From: an uncultured Alcaligenaceae bacterium
GTDB taxonomy: Bacteria > Pseudomonadota > Gammaproteobacteria > Burkholderiales > Burkholderiaceae_B
NCBI GenBank assembly: GCA_937995985.1
Contig: CALKIR010000060.1
Span: 100,350-164,349 of the forward strand
Direction: 5' to 3'
Length of the DNA: 64,000 nucleotides
Below the pieces are notes generated by a model. That model saw only the letters and a program-made list of their open reading frames with translations. It was not told the origin of the DNA and did no database searches. Shown in pieces: positions 53,053 through 61,358 of the stretch (its first letter is position 1; every line of letters begins with the position of its first letter). A program made the position numbers and the translations under genes.

Positions 53053-54272
53053 TTCACCATCGCTTTTTTCATGCTCTGTTTGCAGCGGTTGTAGCAGGAG
53101 TAATTATTGCTCCCATTTTTGGTTTTCAAATTGTTCGAGCCGGCGCTCAGGTACACCTAGAAACCCATTGGGAATATATTTGGGGAGGGATGTTGGCGGT
53201 TTTTGTGGTGCAGTTGCTGCGCCCTTATTTGCTTAAGCCTATTCAAACGCGCCTCAAGCCCTTCGAGCTGCCCAGCATCCCTTCAGGTTTGCGTACCGTT
53301 TTGATTTCTCTGCTCATTTTAGTTGCAGTTGTCTGGCCTTTTTTTTCAGGACGTGCACAGGTTGATATTGCGACCTTAGTGCTGATCTATGTCATGCTGG
53401 CCCTAGGCCTCAATATCGTTGTAGGCTTTGCTGGGCTACTGGACTTAGGGTTTGTAGGCTTTTATGCAGTAGGCGCCTATACCTATGCCTTGTTATATCA
53501 CTGGGCCGATTGGGGGTTTTGGGCCTCTTTGCCGGCAGCAGGGGCTATGGCTGCTTTGTTTGGCTATTTGCTCGGATTTCCTGTGCTGCGTCTCCGAGGT
53601 GATTATTTAGCTATTGTTACATTAGGGTTTGGTGAAATTATTCGGCTCTTGCTGATTAATTTATACCCAATTACCGGTGGCCCCGATGGCATTGCGGGGA
53701 TTCCCAAACCTACATTTTTTGGTTTTCCCATGACCCGTCGAGCGCCAGAGGGGCAAACGACTTTTCATGAACTCATGGGCTGGAAGTTCAATAATTTTGA
53801 TGTCATTATTTATCTTTATATTCTTGCCTTGATTTTGGCATTGATCACTTTATTTATATCAAACCGCCTTATTCGCATGCCTATAGGCCGTGCCTGGGAG
53901 GCATTGCGCGAGGATGAAATTGCTTGTCGATCTTTGGGCTTAAACCCCACTGGCATCAAGTTATCTGCCTTTACTATTGGGGCGATGTTTGCTGGGTTTG
54001 GGGGAGCGTTTTTTGCTGCACGCCAAGGGCTGGTAAATCCAGAGTCTTTTACCTTTATAGAGTCCGCCTTGATTCTAGCAGTGGTGGTGCTGGGAGGGAT
54101 GGGGTCTCAGTTAGGGGTGATTTTGGCAGCTGTGGTATTGACTGTATTACCTGAGGTGGCGCGTCAATTTGCAGAATATAGGATGCTGATATTTGGGTTG
54201 GTAATGGTTTTGATGATGGTCTGGCGCCCCCAAGGTTTATTGCCAGCAAAGCGTCCTCAAGTGGAGTTGTAG
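53049..54272 (+). CDS. livM: Branched-chain amino acid ABC transporter permease LivM
   Basis: A 407-residue permease, longer at the N-terminus than minimal LivM proteins because of two extra hydrophobic segments before about residue 85. The family core shows LALGLNIVVGFAGLLDLGFVGFYAVGAY, GDYLAIVTLGFGEIIRLLL, GPDGIAGIP and GRAWEALREDEIACRSLG. It overlaps livH and ends one base before livG. Confidence 0.93.
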   Translation: MIHHRFFHALFAAVVAGVIIAPIFGFQIVRAGAQVHLETHWEYIWGGMLAVFVVQLLRPYLLKPIQTRLKPFELPSIPSGLRTVLISLLILVAVVWPFFSGRAQVDIATLVLIYVMLALGLNIVVGFAGLLDLGFVGFYAVGAYTYALLYHWADWGFWASLPAAGAMAALFGYLLGFPVLRLRGDYLAIVTLGFGEIIRLLLINLYPITGGPDGIAGIPKPTFFGFPMTRRAPEGQTTFHELMGWKFNNFDVIIYLYILALILALITLFISNRLIRMPIGRAWEALREDEIACRSLGLNPTGIKLSAFTIGAMFAGFGGAFFAARQGLVNPESFTFIESALILAVVVLGGMGSQLGVILAAVVLTVLPEVARQFAEYRMLIFGLVMVLMMVWRPQGLLPAKRPQVEL

Positions 54273-54273
54273 T

Positions 54274-55098
54274 ATGAGTGCTCATGCAACGCATCATGAT
54301 GATCAGGCCAAAACGCCCCCGCAGCAAGCAAAACAGCAGCCCATCCTGAGCGTACGCAATTTATGCATGCGTTTTGGTGGTTTGCTGGCAGTGGATAATG
54401 TCGGTTTTGATCTGATGCCACAACAAGTATTCGGCATTATTGGCCCTAATGGCGCTGGCAAAACTACGGTGTTTAATTGTATTAGTGGTTTTTATAAGCC
54501 TACTCAAGGTGAAATTTATCTCAATGATAAGCCGTTGCATGGCTTAGCCAGTCATCGCATTGCTCAATTAGGGGTGGTTCGTACTTTTCAAAATGTTCGT
54601 CTTTTCAAGCAGCTCACCGTCCTTGAAAACTTATTAGTAGCTCAGCATCAACGTATTAATACTAGTTTGCTGGCTGGATTATTCAAAAGTGCGAGTTATA
54701 GACGCTCCGAAGAGCAAGCATTAGAGCGTGCCGTCCAATGGCTAGATTATATGGAGCTAAGGCCGTATGCCAATCGTGAAGCCGGAAATTTAGCTTATGG
54801 GCACCAACGACGCCTAGAAATAGCACGGTGTATGATTACTCAACCACAGGTGCTGATGCTGGATGAGCCTGCTGCCGGATTAAATCCTCGAGAAAAGGTT
54901 GAGTTAAAAGAACTTATTCGCCAATTGAGTCAGGAAATGAAGGTGACCGTGCTGCTCATTGAGCATGATATGGGATTGGTGATGGGCATTAGTGATGAGA
55001 TTTTGGTTATGGAGTATGGCAAACCCATTGCTCAAGGCAAGCCAGAGGCGATTCAACAAGATCCCCGAGTGATCAAGGCTTATTTGGGCGAGGAATAA
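54274..55098 (+). CDS. livG: Branched-chain amino acid ABC transporter ATPase LivG
   Basis: A 274-residue ATPase with Walker A GPNGAGKTT (57-65), the FNCISGFYKP stretch typical of LivG, QNVRLF in the Q-loop region, a family-specific LAYGHQRRLEIAR signature replacing LSGGQ, and Walker B VLMLDEPAAGLNP. A His/Gln-rich N-terminal extension of about 22 residues is unusual. It acts with LivF on the LivHM permease. Confidence 0.93.
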   Translation: MSAHATHHDDQAKTPPQQAKQQPILSVRNLCMRFGGLLAVDNVGFDLMPQQVFGIIGPNGAGKTTVFNCISGFYKPTQGEIYLNDKPLHGLASHRIAQLGVVRTFQNVRLFKQLTVLENLLVAQHQRINTSLLAGLFKSASYRRSEEQALERAVQWLDYMELRPYANREAGNLAYGHQRRLEIARCMITQPQVLMLDEPAAGLNPREKVELKELIRQLSQEMKVTVLLIEHDMGLVMGISDEILVMEYGKPIAQGKPEAIQQDPRVIKAYLGEE

Positions 55099-55099
55099 T

Positions 55100-55816
55100 A
55101 TGTTGCAATTACAGGGTATCAGTACCTTTTATGGGGCCATTCAGGCGTTGGATAACGTGAGCCTGCATGTTAACAAAGGGGAAATTGTTACGCTCATTGG
55201 CGCTAATGGAGCAGGTAAAACTACGATGTTGATGACCATTTGTGGCTCTCCTCGGGCACGCGAAGGCTCTATTTACTTCGAAGGTCAGGACATTACCATG
55301 ATGCCGACCCATCATATTATGCGTTCAGGGATTGCCATTTCACCTGAGGGGCGACGGGTTTTCCCAGATTTAACCGTTTCAGAAAATCTAAAAATGGGCG
55401 GTTTTTTCCTTAGCAAAGGAGAGTTAGCTGATTCTGAAGCGCATATTTATGAGCTCTTTCCGCGACTTAAAGAGCGCATGCATCAACGAGCTGGTACGAT
55501 GTCCGGTGGGGAGCAGCAAATGCTCGCTATTGGTCGCGCACTGATGACGCAACCACGCTTATTGTTATTAGATGAGCCTACTTTAGGGCTGGCACCGCTT
55601 ATCATCGCACAGATTTTTGAGATTATAGAGACCATTCGTTCCGAAGGCATCACTGTATTTCTTGTTGAGCAAAATGCTCATAAAGCACTACAAGTCGCTG
55701 ACAGAGGATATGTGCTAGAAAATGGCCGTGTGGTACTTCAAGGGACAGGAAAAGAGCTGCTTGCAAATGATAATGTACAAAATGCTTATTTAGGCGGCAC
55801 AATAGGGGAAAGTTAA
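55100..55816 (+). CDS. livF: Branched-chain amino acid ABC transporter ATPase LivF
   Basis: A 238-residue ATPase with Walker A GANGAGKTT (34-42), SPEGRRVFPDLTVSENL, signature MSGGEQQMLAIGRALM and Walker B LLLLDEPTLGLAP. It starts one base after livG. The operon ends here without a gene for a periplasmic substrate-binding protein (livJ/livK); one must be encoded elsewhere. Confidence 0.93.
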   Translation: MLQLQGISTFYGAIQALDNVSLHVNKGEIVTLIGANGAGKTTMLMTICGSPRAREGSIYFEGQDITMMPTHHIMRSGIAISPEGRRVFPDLTVSENLKMGGFFLSKGELADSEAHIYELFPRLKERMHQRAGTMSGGEQQMLAIGRALMTQPRLLLLDEPTLGLAPLIIAQIFEIIETIRSEGITVFLVEQNAHKALQVADRGYVLENGRVVLQGTGKELLANDNVQNAYLGGTIGES

Positions 55817-55870
55817 TTAATACGGTGGGCAGCCTATTGCTCATAGCAAAGCTCAAAGGAGGCTAATGTG

Positions 55871-56830
55871 ATGAAAGTGGTTTTTTTAGATGCAGCAACA
55901 ATTGATCCTGAATTAGAATGGCCCCCATTTGAGTTTCCCCATGATTATTCCTCATATGCGAATACCGCTCCAGATCAGGTTATTGAGCGAATCAAAGAGG
56001 CGAATATTGTTATTTCTAACAAGGTGCCTATTACTGCCGCTGCCATTGCTGCTGCCCCGCATTTAAAACATATTGCTGTTCCCGCTACAGGTTATAACCA
56101 TATTGATATTGAGGCTTGTGCTCACGCTGCAGTGACCGTCAGCCATGTGCGAGATTATGCTCAAATTGCGGTTTCCGAGCATTGCGTGGCTCTGTTATTT
56201 GCCCTGAGCCGCAGTCTAATTCCTTATCATCGTTCAGTCGCTTCCGGCCGCTGGCAAGAGGTAGGGTTATTCAGCTATTTTGATTATCCTATTCGGCAAA
56301 TCCAAGGATCTACTTTGGGTATTATTGGCGCAGGAACATTAGGTCGCGCCTTTGCTCAACGAGCTGAGTCATTAGGGATGCACATATTATTTGCTGAGCA
56401 TCGAGGAGCCACAGACACTCGCCCGGGGTATACGCCCTTCAAAGAGGTATTGGCGCAGGCAGATGTAATTAGTTTGCACTGTCCGCTAAATGAGCAAACA
56501 AAACATTTGCTGAATGCAGAGAGTTTCTCTTTAATGCATAAACAGCCTCTTATTATTAATACGTCTCGAGGGGGCTTAATTGACCCACATGCTTTGGTTG
56601 ATGCTTTAGATGCTGCGCAAATTAGTGGGGCAGCTATTGATGTGGTGGAGCAGGAGCCCCCTGCAGCCGATCACCCCTATATGCAGCTCATGGAGCGCCC
56701 AAACTTTATTATGACCCCCCATGTGGCGTGGGCAAATAGGCAGGCAATGCGCCAACTTGAGCGGCAATTAGTAGCCAATATTCATGCTTTTGTGCAGGGT
56801 AGCCCGATTAACTTGGTTGTAAGTAGTTAG
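55871..56830 (+). CDS. D-2-hydroxyacid dehydrogenase (HprA/glycerate dehydrogenase-like)
   Basis: A 319-residue NAD-dependent oxidoreductase of the D-isomer 2-hydroxyacid dehydrogenase family. The NAD loop is IIGAGTLGRAFAQ. The catalytic Arg lies in NTSRGGLID, the Glu in VVEQEPP and the His in MTPHVAWA. The ATG at 55871 lies seven bases after AAGGAGG; a GTG at 55868 is also in frame. It resembles hydroxypyruvate/glycerate reductases. Because epd lies two genes downstream, a 4-phosphoerythronate dehydrogenase (PdxB-like) activity is also possible, although the C-terminal PdxB dimerisation domain is absent. Confidence 0.82.
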   Translation: MKVVFLDAATIDPELEWPPFEFPHDYSSYANTAPDQVIERIKEANIVISNKVPITAAAIAAAPHLKHIAVPATGYNHIDIEACAHAAVTVSHVRDYAQIAVSEHCVALLFALSRSLIPYHRSVASGRWQEVGLFSYFDYPIRQIQGSTLGIIGAGTLGRAFAQRAESLGMHILFAEHRGATDTRPGYTPFKEVLAQADVISLHCPLNEQTKHLLNAESFSLMHKQPLIINTSRGGLIDPHALVDALDAAQISGAAIDVVEQEPPAADHPYMQLMERPNFIMTPHVAWANRQAMRQLERQLVANIHAFVQGSPINLVVSS

Positions 56831-56836
56831 TACACC

Positions 56837-57613
56837 GTGAGCATGACACGCAACAGTTTATTTGATTTATCAGGAAAAAGAGCCTTAATTACCGGATCTG
56901 CGCAGGGGTTGGGGTGGGCCATTGCTCAAGCCATGGCCGAACAAGGAGCGCATATTATTTTAAATGGACGTCATCCAGAGCGTTTGCAAAAACGGGCTCA
57001 GGAGCTGCAAGCACAGGCTGCTCAGGTTGATATATTTGTCCAAGATATTACCGCTCCAGACTGTGGCCAGCAATTTGATCGGCTCTGTCAGCGGGTAGGA
57101 ACGCCTCATATATTAGTTAATTGTGTAGGCGCACGACTGCGTCAGAGTTTAACCGATAGCAGCGATGAGCAGATTGCAGCGCTCATACAGAGTAATTTAA
57201 CCGCTTTGGTTGTGTTGTCTCGTCGCGCAGCGCTTGCCATGCAGAAACAAGGAGAGGGGGGCAGGTTGATACAGTTATCATCCATTGCTGGACGCTTGGC
57301 GCGTGTACACGATACTATTTATCCTATTACCAAACAAGGAGTAGAGGCATTGGTTCGCGCCTTAGCAGTAGAATTTGGGCCTTTTGGTATTACCAGTAAT
57401 GGCATTGCGCCCGGAACCTTTGCAACCGAGTCAAATGAGCAACTTGCCCGTGATCCAATCAAAGGCCCCCACGTGATTGGGAGAAATCCATTGCAGCGTT
57501 GGGCTGAGCCACATGAAATTGCAGGTGCTGCAGTATTTTTAGCCTCTCATTCGGCTTCTTATGTCAATGGCCATATACTGGTGGTAGATGGTGGCTTTTC
57601 CATAGCTTTTTAA
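56837..57613 (+). CDS. Short-chain dehydrogenase/reductase (gluconate 5-dehydrogenase-like)
   Basis: A 258-residue classical SDR. The cofactor motif is TGSAQGLGWAIA, the NNAG motif appears as NCVG, catalytic Ser is in QLSSIAG and the Tyr/Lys pair in YPITKQG. The closing VNGHILVVDGGFSIAF is typical. Arg in LNGRHPERL after the second strand favours NADP(H). The start is a GTG at 56837 or an ATG at 56843. It lies six bases after the hydroxyacid dehydrogenase and four bases before epd. The substrate is not known. Confidence 0.8.
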   Translation: MSMTRNSLFDLSGKRALITGSAQGLGWAIAQAMAEQGAHIILNGRHPERLQKRAQELQAQAAQVDIFVQDITAPDCGQQFDRLCQRVGTPHILVNCVGARLRQSLTDSSDEQIAALIQSNLTALVVLSRRAALAMQKQGEGGRLIQLSSIAGRLARVHDTIYPITKQGVEALVRALAVEFGPFGITSNGIAPGTFATESNEQLARDPIKGPHVIGRNPLQRWAEPHEIAGAAVFLASHSASYVNGHILVVDGGFSIAF

Positions 57614-57617
57614 TCAC

Positions 57618-58652
57618 ATGCTTAATCAACCTATTAGAATCGCAATTAATGGCTTTGGTCGCATTGGACGGTGTGTACTGCGTGCCATCTATGAACAGCG
57701 CTTAACCCACCGTTTAGAGGTCGTTCATATTAATGAGCCCGCTAATATTGAAACCATTGCCCACCTTACTCGTTTTGATAGTACGCATGGGGTGTTTCCG
57801 GGGAATGTGGCTCATGATGAACAGCATTTATATATTAATGGCCATCCTATCAGTGTCAGCCATCATACTCGCCCTGCAGCAGTAGATTGGGCAAGCCTAC
57901 AACTCGATATACTGCTTGAGTGCTCGGGTGTTTTTGTTACTCGTGCAGATCTTCAAGAGTTTATCGAGGCAGGATGCCCCCGTATTTTAGTATCTAATCC
58001 TGGAGCAGATGCTAAGGAGGTAGACTATACCGTTGTATTGGGGGTCAATGATCAAGGGCTCAATGGCCAACAAAAAATAGTCTCCAATGCCTCTTGTACC
58101 ACCAACGCTATTGTTCCTGTGCTGTTGGCGCTCAATCAAGCCTACGGCATCCAAGCTGCATATTTAACAACCCTGCACTCCGTAATGAATGATCAGCCCA
58201 TGATTGATGGCTATCATCACTCTGATCTCCGGCGTACACGTTCTGCCTTGCAGTCCATGGTGCCTGTGTCCACGGGGTTGGCGCGGGGTGTGGAGCGCCT
58301 ATTGCCTGAGTTAGAGGGTAAAGTAACAGCCAAAGCTGTACGCGTGCCTATACTGAATGTTTCTGCTATTGACTTGATTGCACAGCTTAATCGCACCCCA
58401 ACTCGAGAGGAGTTAAATGCTCTTTTTCAATCAGCGGCACAGCAAAACCCGCATTTAATCGCTTACTCTGAGCACCCCCATGCCTCTATTGACTTCAATC
58501 ATGATTCCCATTCGTGTATTGTGGATGGCAGCCAAACACAAGCCAAACCAAGTGGCTTAGTTAATGTTTTTGTTTGGTTTGATAATGAATGGGCCTTTGC
58601 TAATCGAATGCTGGATATTAGTCAAATTTGGGCGCGTCAGTTTATTAAATAA
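57618..58652 (+). CDS. epd: Erythrose-4-phosphate dehydrogenase (GAPDH family)
   Basis: A 344-residue GAPDH-family protein with the NAD loop INGFGRIGR, catalytic Cys in SNASCTTN, His in TTLHSVMND, and DNEWAFANRMLD near the end. Several segments (HSVMNDQPMIDGYHHSDLRR, RVPILNVSAIDL and SIDFNHDSHSCIVDG) follow Epd more closely than glycolytic GAPDH. Epd oxidises erythrose-4-phosphate to 4-phosphoerythronate for pyridoxal phosphate synthesis. It is tightly linked to the two dehydrogenases upstream. Confidence 0.82.
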   Translation: MLNQPIRIAINGFGRIGRCVLRAIYEQRLTHRLEVVHINEPANIETIAHLTRFDSTHGVFPGNVAHDEQHLYINGHPISVSHHTRPAAVDWASLQLDILLECSGVFVTRADLQEFIEAGCPRILVSNPGADAKEVDYTVVLGVNDQGLNGQQKIVSNASCTTNAIVPVLLALNQAYGIQAAYLTTLHSVMNDQPMIDGYHHSDLRRTRSALQSMVPVSTGLARGVERLLPELEGKVTAKAVRVPILNVSAIDLIAQLNRTPTREELNALFQSAAQQNPHLIAYSEHPHASIDFNHDSHSCIVDGSQTQAKPSGLVNVFVWFDNEWAFANRMLDISQIWARQFIK

Positions 58653-58768
58653 GACTATGCTTGTTTGCGCAGCAAAAACACAGTTTAATAGAGAAGGTTG
58701 GTTTTATAGTTCCAAATCAGCAACCTGTGTTCTCTCACCTCAACATGATATAAAAAGGAAGCCTAATC

Positions 58769-60175
58769 ATGCAAAGTACACGCACTGAATACGACTCCAT
58801 GGGGGCAATTGAAGTCCCAGCCAATCGCTATTGGGGGGCACAGACAGAACGTTCCGTACATAATTTCCCTATTGGGGTCAAGCGTTTTAAGCAAAGCCCG
58901 ATTTTAATTGAGTCATTAGGGATACTAAAAAAATGTGCGGCACAAGCAAATGCCGAATTGGGTGAGTTGCCTCAAGATATTGCTCAATTAATTCAAGATG
59001 CGGCCCAAGAGGTTATCGATGGAAAACATTTTGATGAGTTTCCATTGGTGGTTTTTCAAACGGGTTCGGGCACTCAAAGCAACATGAATGCAAATGAGGT
59101 GATAGCTAACCGAGCCATTGAAATGGCAGGTGGCGAGCTCGGCAGTAAAAAGCCTGTGCATCCCAATGACCACGTCAATAGAGGGCAATCCTCTAATGAT
59201 ACTTTTCCAACTGCAATGTACATAGCGGTTGCCTTGGCCACCCACCGACATCTATTTCCTAAGGTACAAGCCTTGCGTGACACTTTGCACAAGCTGTCTG
59301 AGCGCTACGAAAAAATAGTAAAGGTAGGACGGACGCATTTGCAAGATGCAACCCCAATTACATTAGGCCAAGAAATAGGCAGCTGGGTAGCCCAGATCGA
59401 TTATTCCTTGGTGCATCTCAATGAGCAGTTACATGGCATATACGAGTTAGCTATTGGAGGGACTGCAGTAGGAACAGGCTTAAATGCTCATCCTAAGTTT
59501 GGAGAGTTAACTGCCAAATATATTGCCGAGCACACTAAGTTGCCTTTTGTAAGTGCCAAGAATAAGTTTTTTGCTTTGGCTGCACATGATGCCTTAGTTA
59601 ATTACTCTGCATCTCTACGTACGCTAGCAGGGGCTCTATTAAAAATGGCTAATGATGTGCGTTGGCTTGCCAGTGGTCCACGCTGTGGGATTGGGGAAAT
59701 TCATATCCCAGAAAATGAGCCAGGCTCCTCAATTATGCCTGGGAAGGTGAATCCCACTCAGGCAGAGGCTCTGACTATGGTCTGTGCCCAAGTATTTGGC
59801 AATGACGCAACAGTAGCTTTTGCTGGCAGTCAAGGTAATTTCCAACTCAATGTATACAAGCCTGTAATGGTGCACAATGTTCTAGAGAGCATTCAGCTGT
59901 TAGGCGATGCGTGTGCTGCTTTTGATGAGCATTGTGCATCCGGAATTACTCCAAATCTAGAGCGTATTGAGCATAACCTGAATCAAAACTTGATGTTGGT
60001 AACGGCTTTAAACCGTCATATTGGTTATGACTTAGCAGCTAAAATTGCTAAACATGCCCATGAGAATAAAATGAATCTCAAGGATGCGGCCATTGAGGTG
60101 GGGGGCTTAACAGCAGAGCAGTATGATGAATGGGTCAACCCCTTGGCCATGACCTCTAATGAGCATACTGCATAA
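58769..60175 (+). CDS. fumC: Fumarate hydratase, class II
   Basis: FumC interconverts fumarate and malate without an iron-sulfur cluster, useful under oxidative or iron stress. The 468-residue protein begins TRTEYDSMGAIEVP and has TGSGTQSNMNANEV, HPNDHVNRGQSSNDTFPTAM, and the superfamily signature GSSIMPGKVNP. The ribosome-binding site AAAGGA is 10 to 15 bases before the ATG. The 116-base spacer after epd holds a weak inverted repeat (AGGTTG/CAACCT). A hairpin follows the gene. Confidence 0.96.
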   Translation: MQSTRTEYDSMGAIEVPANRYWGAQTERSVHNFPIGVKRFKQSPILIESLGILKKCAAQANAELGELPQDIAQLIQDAAQEVIDGKHFDEFPLVVFQTGSGTQSNMNANEVIANRAIEMAGGELGSKKPVHPNDHVNRGQSSNDTFPTAMYIAVALATHRHLFPKVQALRDTLHKLSERYEKIVKVGRTHLQDATPITLGQEIGSWVAQIDYSLVHLNEQLHGIYELAIGGTAVGTGLNAHPKFGELTAKYIAEHTKLPFVSAKNKFFALAAHDALVNYSASLRTLAGALLKMANDVRWLASGPRCGIGEIHIPENEPGSSIMPGKVNPTQAEALTMVCAQVFGNDATVAFAGSQGNFQLNVYKPVMVHNVLESIQLLGDACAAFDEHCASGITPNLERIEHNLNQNLMLVTALNRHIGYDLAAKIAKHAHENKMNLKDAAIEVGGLTAEQYDEWVNPLAMTSNEHTA

Positions 60176-60199
60176 TTAATATAGGTTTGAATACCACTT

Positions 60200-60239
60200 C
60201 CCCTAGAGCTTTGATTCAGTCAGTGAAAAGCTCTAGGGG
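60200..60239. terminator. Hairpin between the convergent fumC and universal stress protein genes
   Basis: A perfect 13-bp stem, CCCCTAGAGCTTT (60200-60212) with AAAGCTCTAGGGG (60227-60239), encloses a 14-base loop. It stands between two convergent genes and could serve both. No T-run follows on either strand, so it may act with Rho or protect 3' ends. Confidence 0.5.
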
Positions 60240-60261
60240 CATGAACAAAAATCCGCGCCAG

Positions 60262-60687
60262 CTATTTCACTAAGGTAAGAGGAATATCAATGGCTTGTAT
60301 GATTTTTGTGGTGACTGAGCCAAGGAATAAACCTGGCACCGCACTGAGACCACGGGTGCCCATCACTGCATGAGTACAGCCATGATCAAGTATATAGTTT
60401 TTGACCGATTCCTCTAACTCGCCTACCACCACGCTTTTTTTCACTGTTACTGGGGCTTTTTCTAATAGCGGCTGAGCTTTTTCTAATACCAAGCGACCTT
60501 CTTCGCTGTAATACTCGTCTAGTACCTCTTGGGAAAAGAAACGAGCAGCGCGCCGCGGCGTAATGGCTATTTGAACGTTTACCACATGAATGGTGGCCTC
60601 ATCCACTAGCTGGGCAAATTCAAAAGCTTGTTCAATAGCGCGTAGAGAGGGCTCAGAGCCGTCGATAAGGACCAAAATATTTTTCAT
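60262..60687 (-). CDS. Universal stress protein (UspA family)
   Basis: A 141-residue single-domain UspA-family protein: MKNILVLIDGSEPSLRAIEQ with the Asp that contacts ATP, and the nucleotide-binding signature GTRGLSAVPGLFLGSVT (GxxG, nine residues, GS). It should bind ATP and act in stress survival. It is divergent from a cytochrome c gene. A candidate FNR-type site with matching -10 lies upstream, suggesting oxygen-dependent control. Confidence 0.9.
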   Translation of the reverse strand: MKNILVLIDGSEPSLRAIEQAFEFAQLVDEATIHVVNVQIAITPRRAARFFSQEVLDEYYSEEGRLVLEKAQPLLEKAPVTVKKSVVVGELEESVKNYILDHGCTHAVMGTRGLSAVPGLFLGSVTTKIIQAIDIPLTLVK

Positions 60688-60755
60688 AAATAGTGCCTTT
60701 TGAAAAAGTAAGCATATCGTATGGAATCATCGTATGCGTGATAGGATAGGTATAT

Positions 60756-60797
60756 AGAATAAGTATAGCAATTTACAAGCAATTTGATTAAAAGCAA
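60756..60797 (-). promoter_or_regulatory. Candidate FNR/ANR-type box and promoter for the universal stress protein gene
   Basis: TTGAT, four bases, AGCAA at 60784-60797 matches the FNR consensus TTGAT-N4-ATCAA in nine of ten positions. On the minus strand a -10-like TATTCT covers 60761-60756, which would place the start near 60749, putting the box centre at -41.5, the class II activator position. The match is short and unproven, but the spacing is exact. Confidence 0.35.
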
Positions 60798-60859
60798 GCA
60801 ACACCTATTTATTGGCTCCAGTGGGGGAGGGAATTCATTTTTAGGCTTAATTTTAGGTG

Positions 60860-60954
60860 GGGATGTGGTACACTCGCCCTTATTAAGGGGTTAACAAATA
60901 AGGGCTGATGAAAATCATTCCCGCTTTAAAAGCTATGCGTCTGTACCACACCCT
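60860..60954. promoter_or_regulatory. Nested inverted repeats upstream of the cytochrome c gene
   Basis: Outer arms TGTGGTACA (60864-60872) and TGTACCACA (60942-60950) are perfectly complementary and can extend past one mismatch by GG/CC pairs. Inside, GCCCTTATT (60876-60884) pairs perfectly with AATAAGGGC (60897-60905) around a 12-base loop. The right outer arm ends just before the AGGAG at 60957. As RNA this would be a large leader hairpin; as DNA it could be an operator. A TACACT -10-like sequence overlaps the left arm, so both readings remain open. Confidence 0.4.
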
Positions 60955-60970
60955 TTTAGGAGTATAATTC

Positions 60971-61306
60971 ATGAGATTAAAAGTTTTAAGCTTAGCCTTA
61001 CCTTTGGCTATTTTTGCTGGGGGAGCCTCTGCAGAGGTAGCAGATATTGAAAAAATTAATGAGATTCTACAAAACAATGCGTGCTTTGCCTGTCACCAAG
61101 TAGAGCAAAAGGTAGTTGGCCCCGCTTATATTGAGGTGGCTGAGAAATACTCTGCAGATCCTGACTACAAAGACACCCTCAAAAAGCACATTAAAGAGGG
61201 CAGTCAGGGGGTTTGGGGAGCTATTCCAATGCCGCCTAATGCAAATATCTCTGATGAAGATCTTACTATTGTGGTTGACTGGATTATGGCGGGCGCACCC
61301 CACTAA
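60971..61306 (+). CDS. Class I c-type cytochrome (c551/c552-like), periplasmic
   Basis: A 111-residue precursor with a signal peptide cleaved after ASA (about residue 21), leaving about 90 residues. The haem motif CFACH (C38, C41, H42) and the distal ligand M87 in AIPMPPN are as in cytochromes c551/c552, small electron carriers that serve terminal oxidases, nitrite reductase or peroxidase. AGGAG lies nine bases before the ATG. It is divergent from the universal stress protein gene and closed by a strong terminator. The redox partner is not known. Confidence 0.9.
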   Translation: MRLKVLSLALPLAIFAGGASAEVADIEKINEILQNNACFACHQVEQKVVGPAYIEVAEKYSADPDYKDTLKKHIKEGSQGVWGAIPMPPNANISDEDLTIVVDWIMAGAPH

Positions 61307-61326
61307 TCCTCAAAACACCGTGATAC

Positions 61327-61356
61327 AAGGAAGTGCTAAGCACTTCCTTTTTTTTT
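61327..61356 (+). terminator. Intrinsic terminator after the cytochrome c gene
   Basis: GGAAGTGC (61329-61336) pairs with GCACTTCC (61340-61347) across the loop TAA, with two extra A-T pairs outside, followed by a run of nine T. It separates the cytochrome gene from the convergent recombinase gene, whose stop lies at 61359. Confidence 0.9.
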
Positions 61357-61358
61357 GA

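Noticed and set aside
55871..56830. Direct naming as pdxB
   Set aside because: The protein is about 60 residues shorter than PdxB, lacks its C-terminal dimerisation domain and looks more like glycerate dehydrogenases; kept only as a hypothesis.
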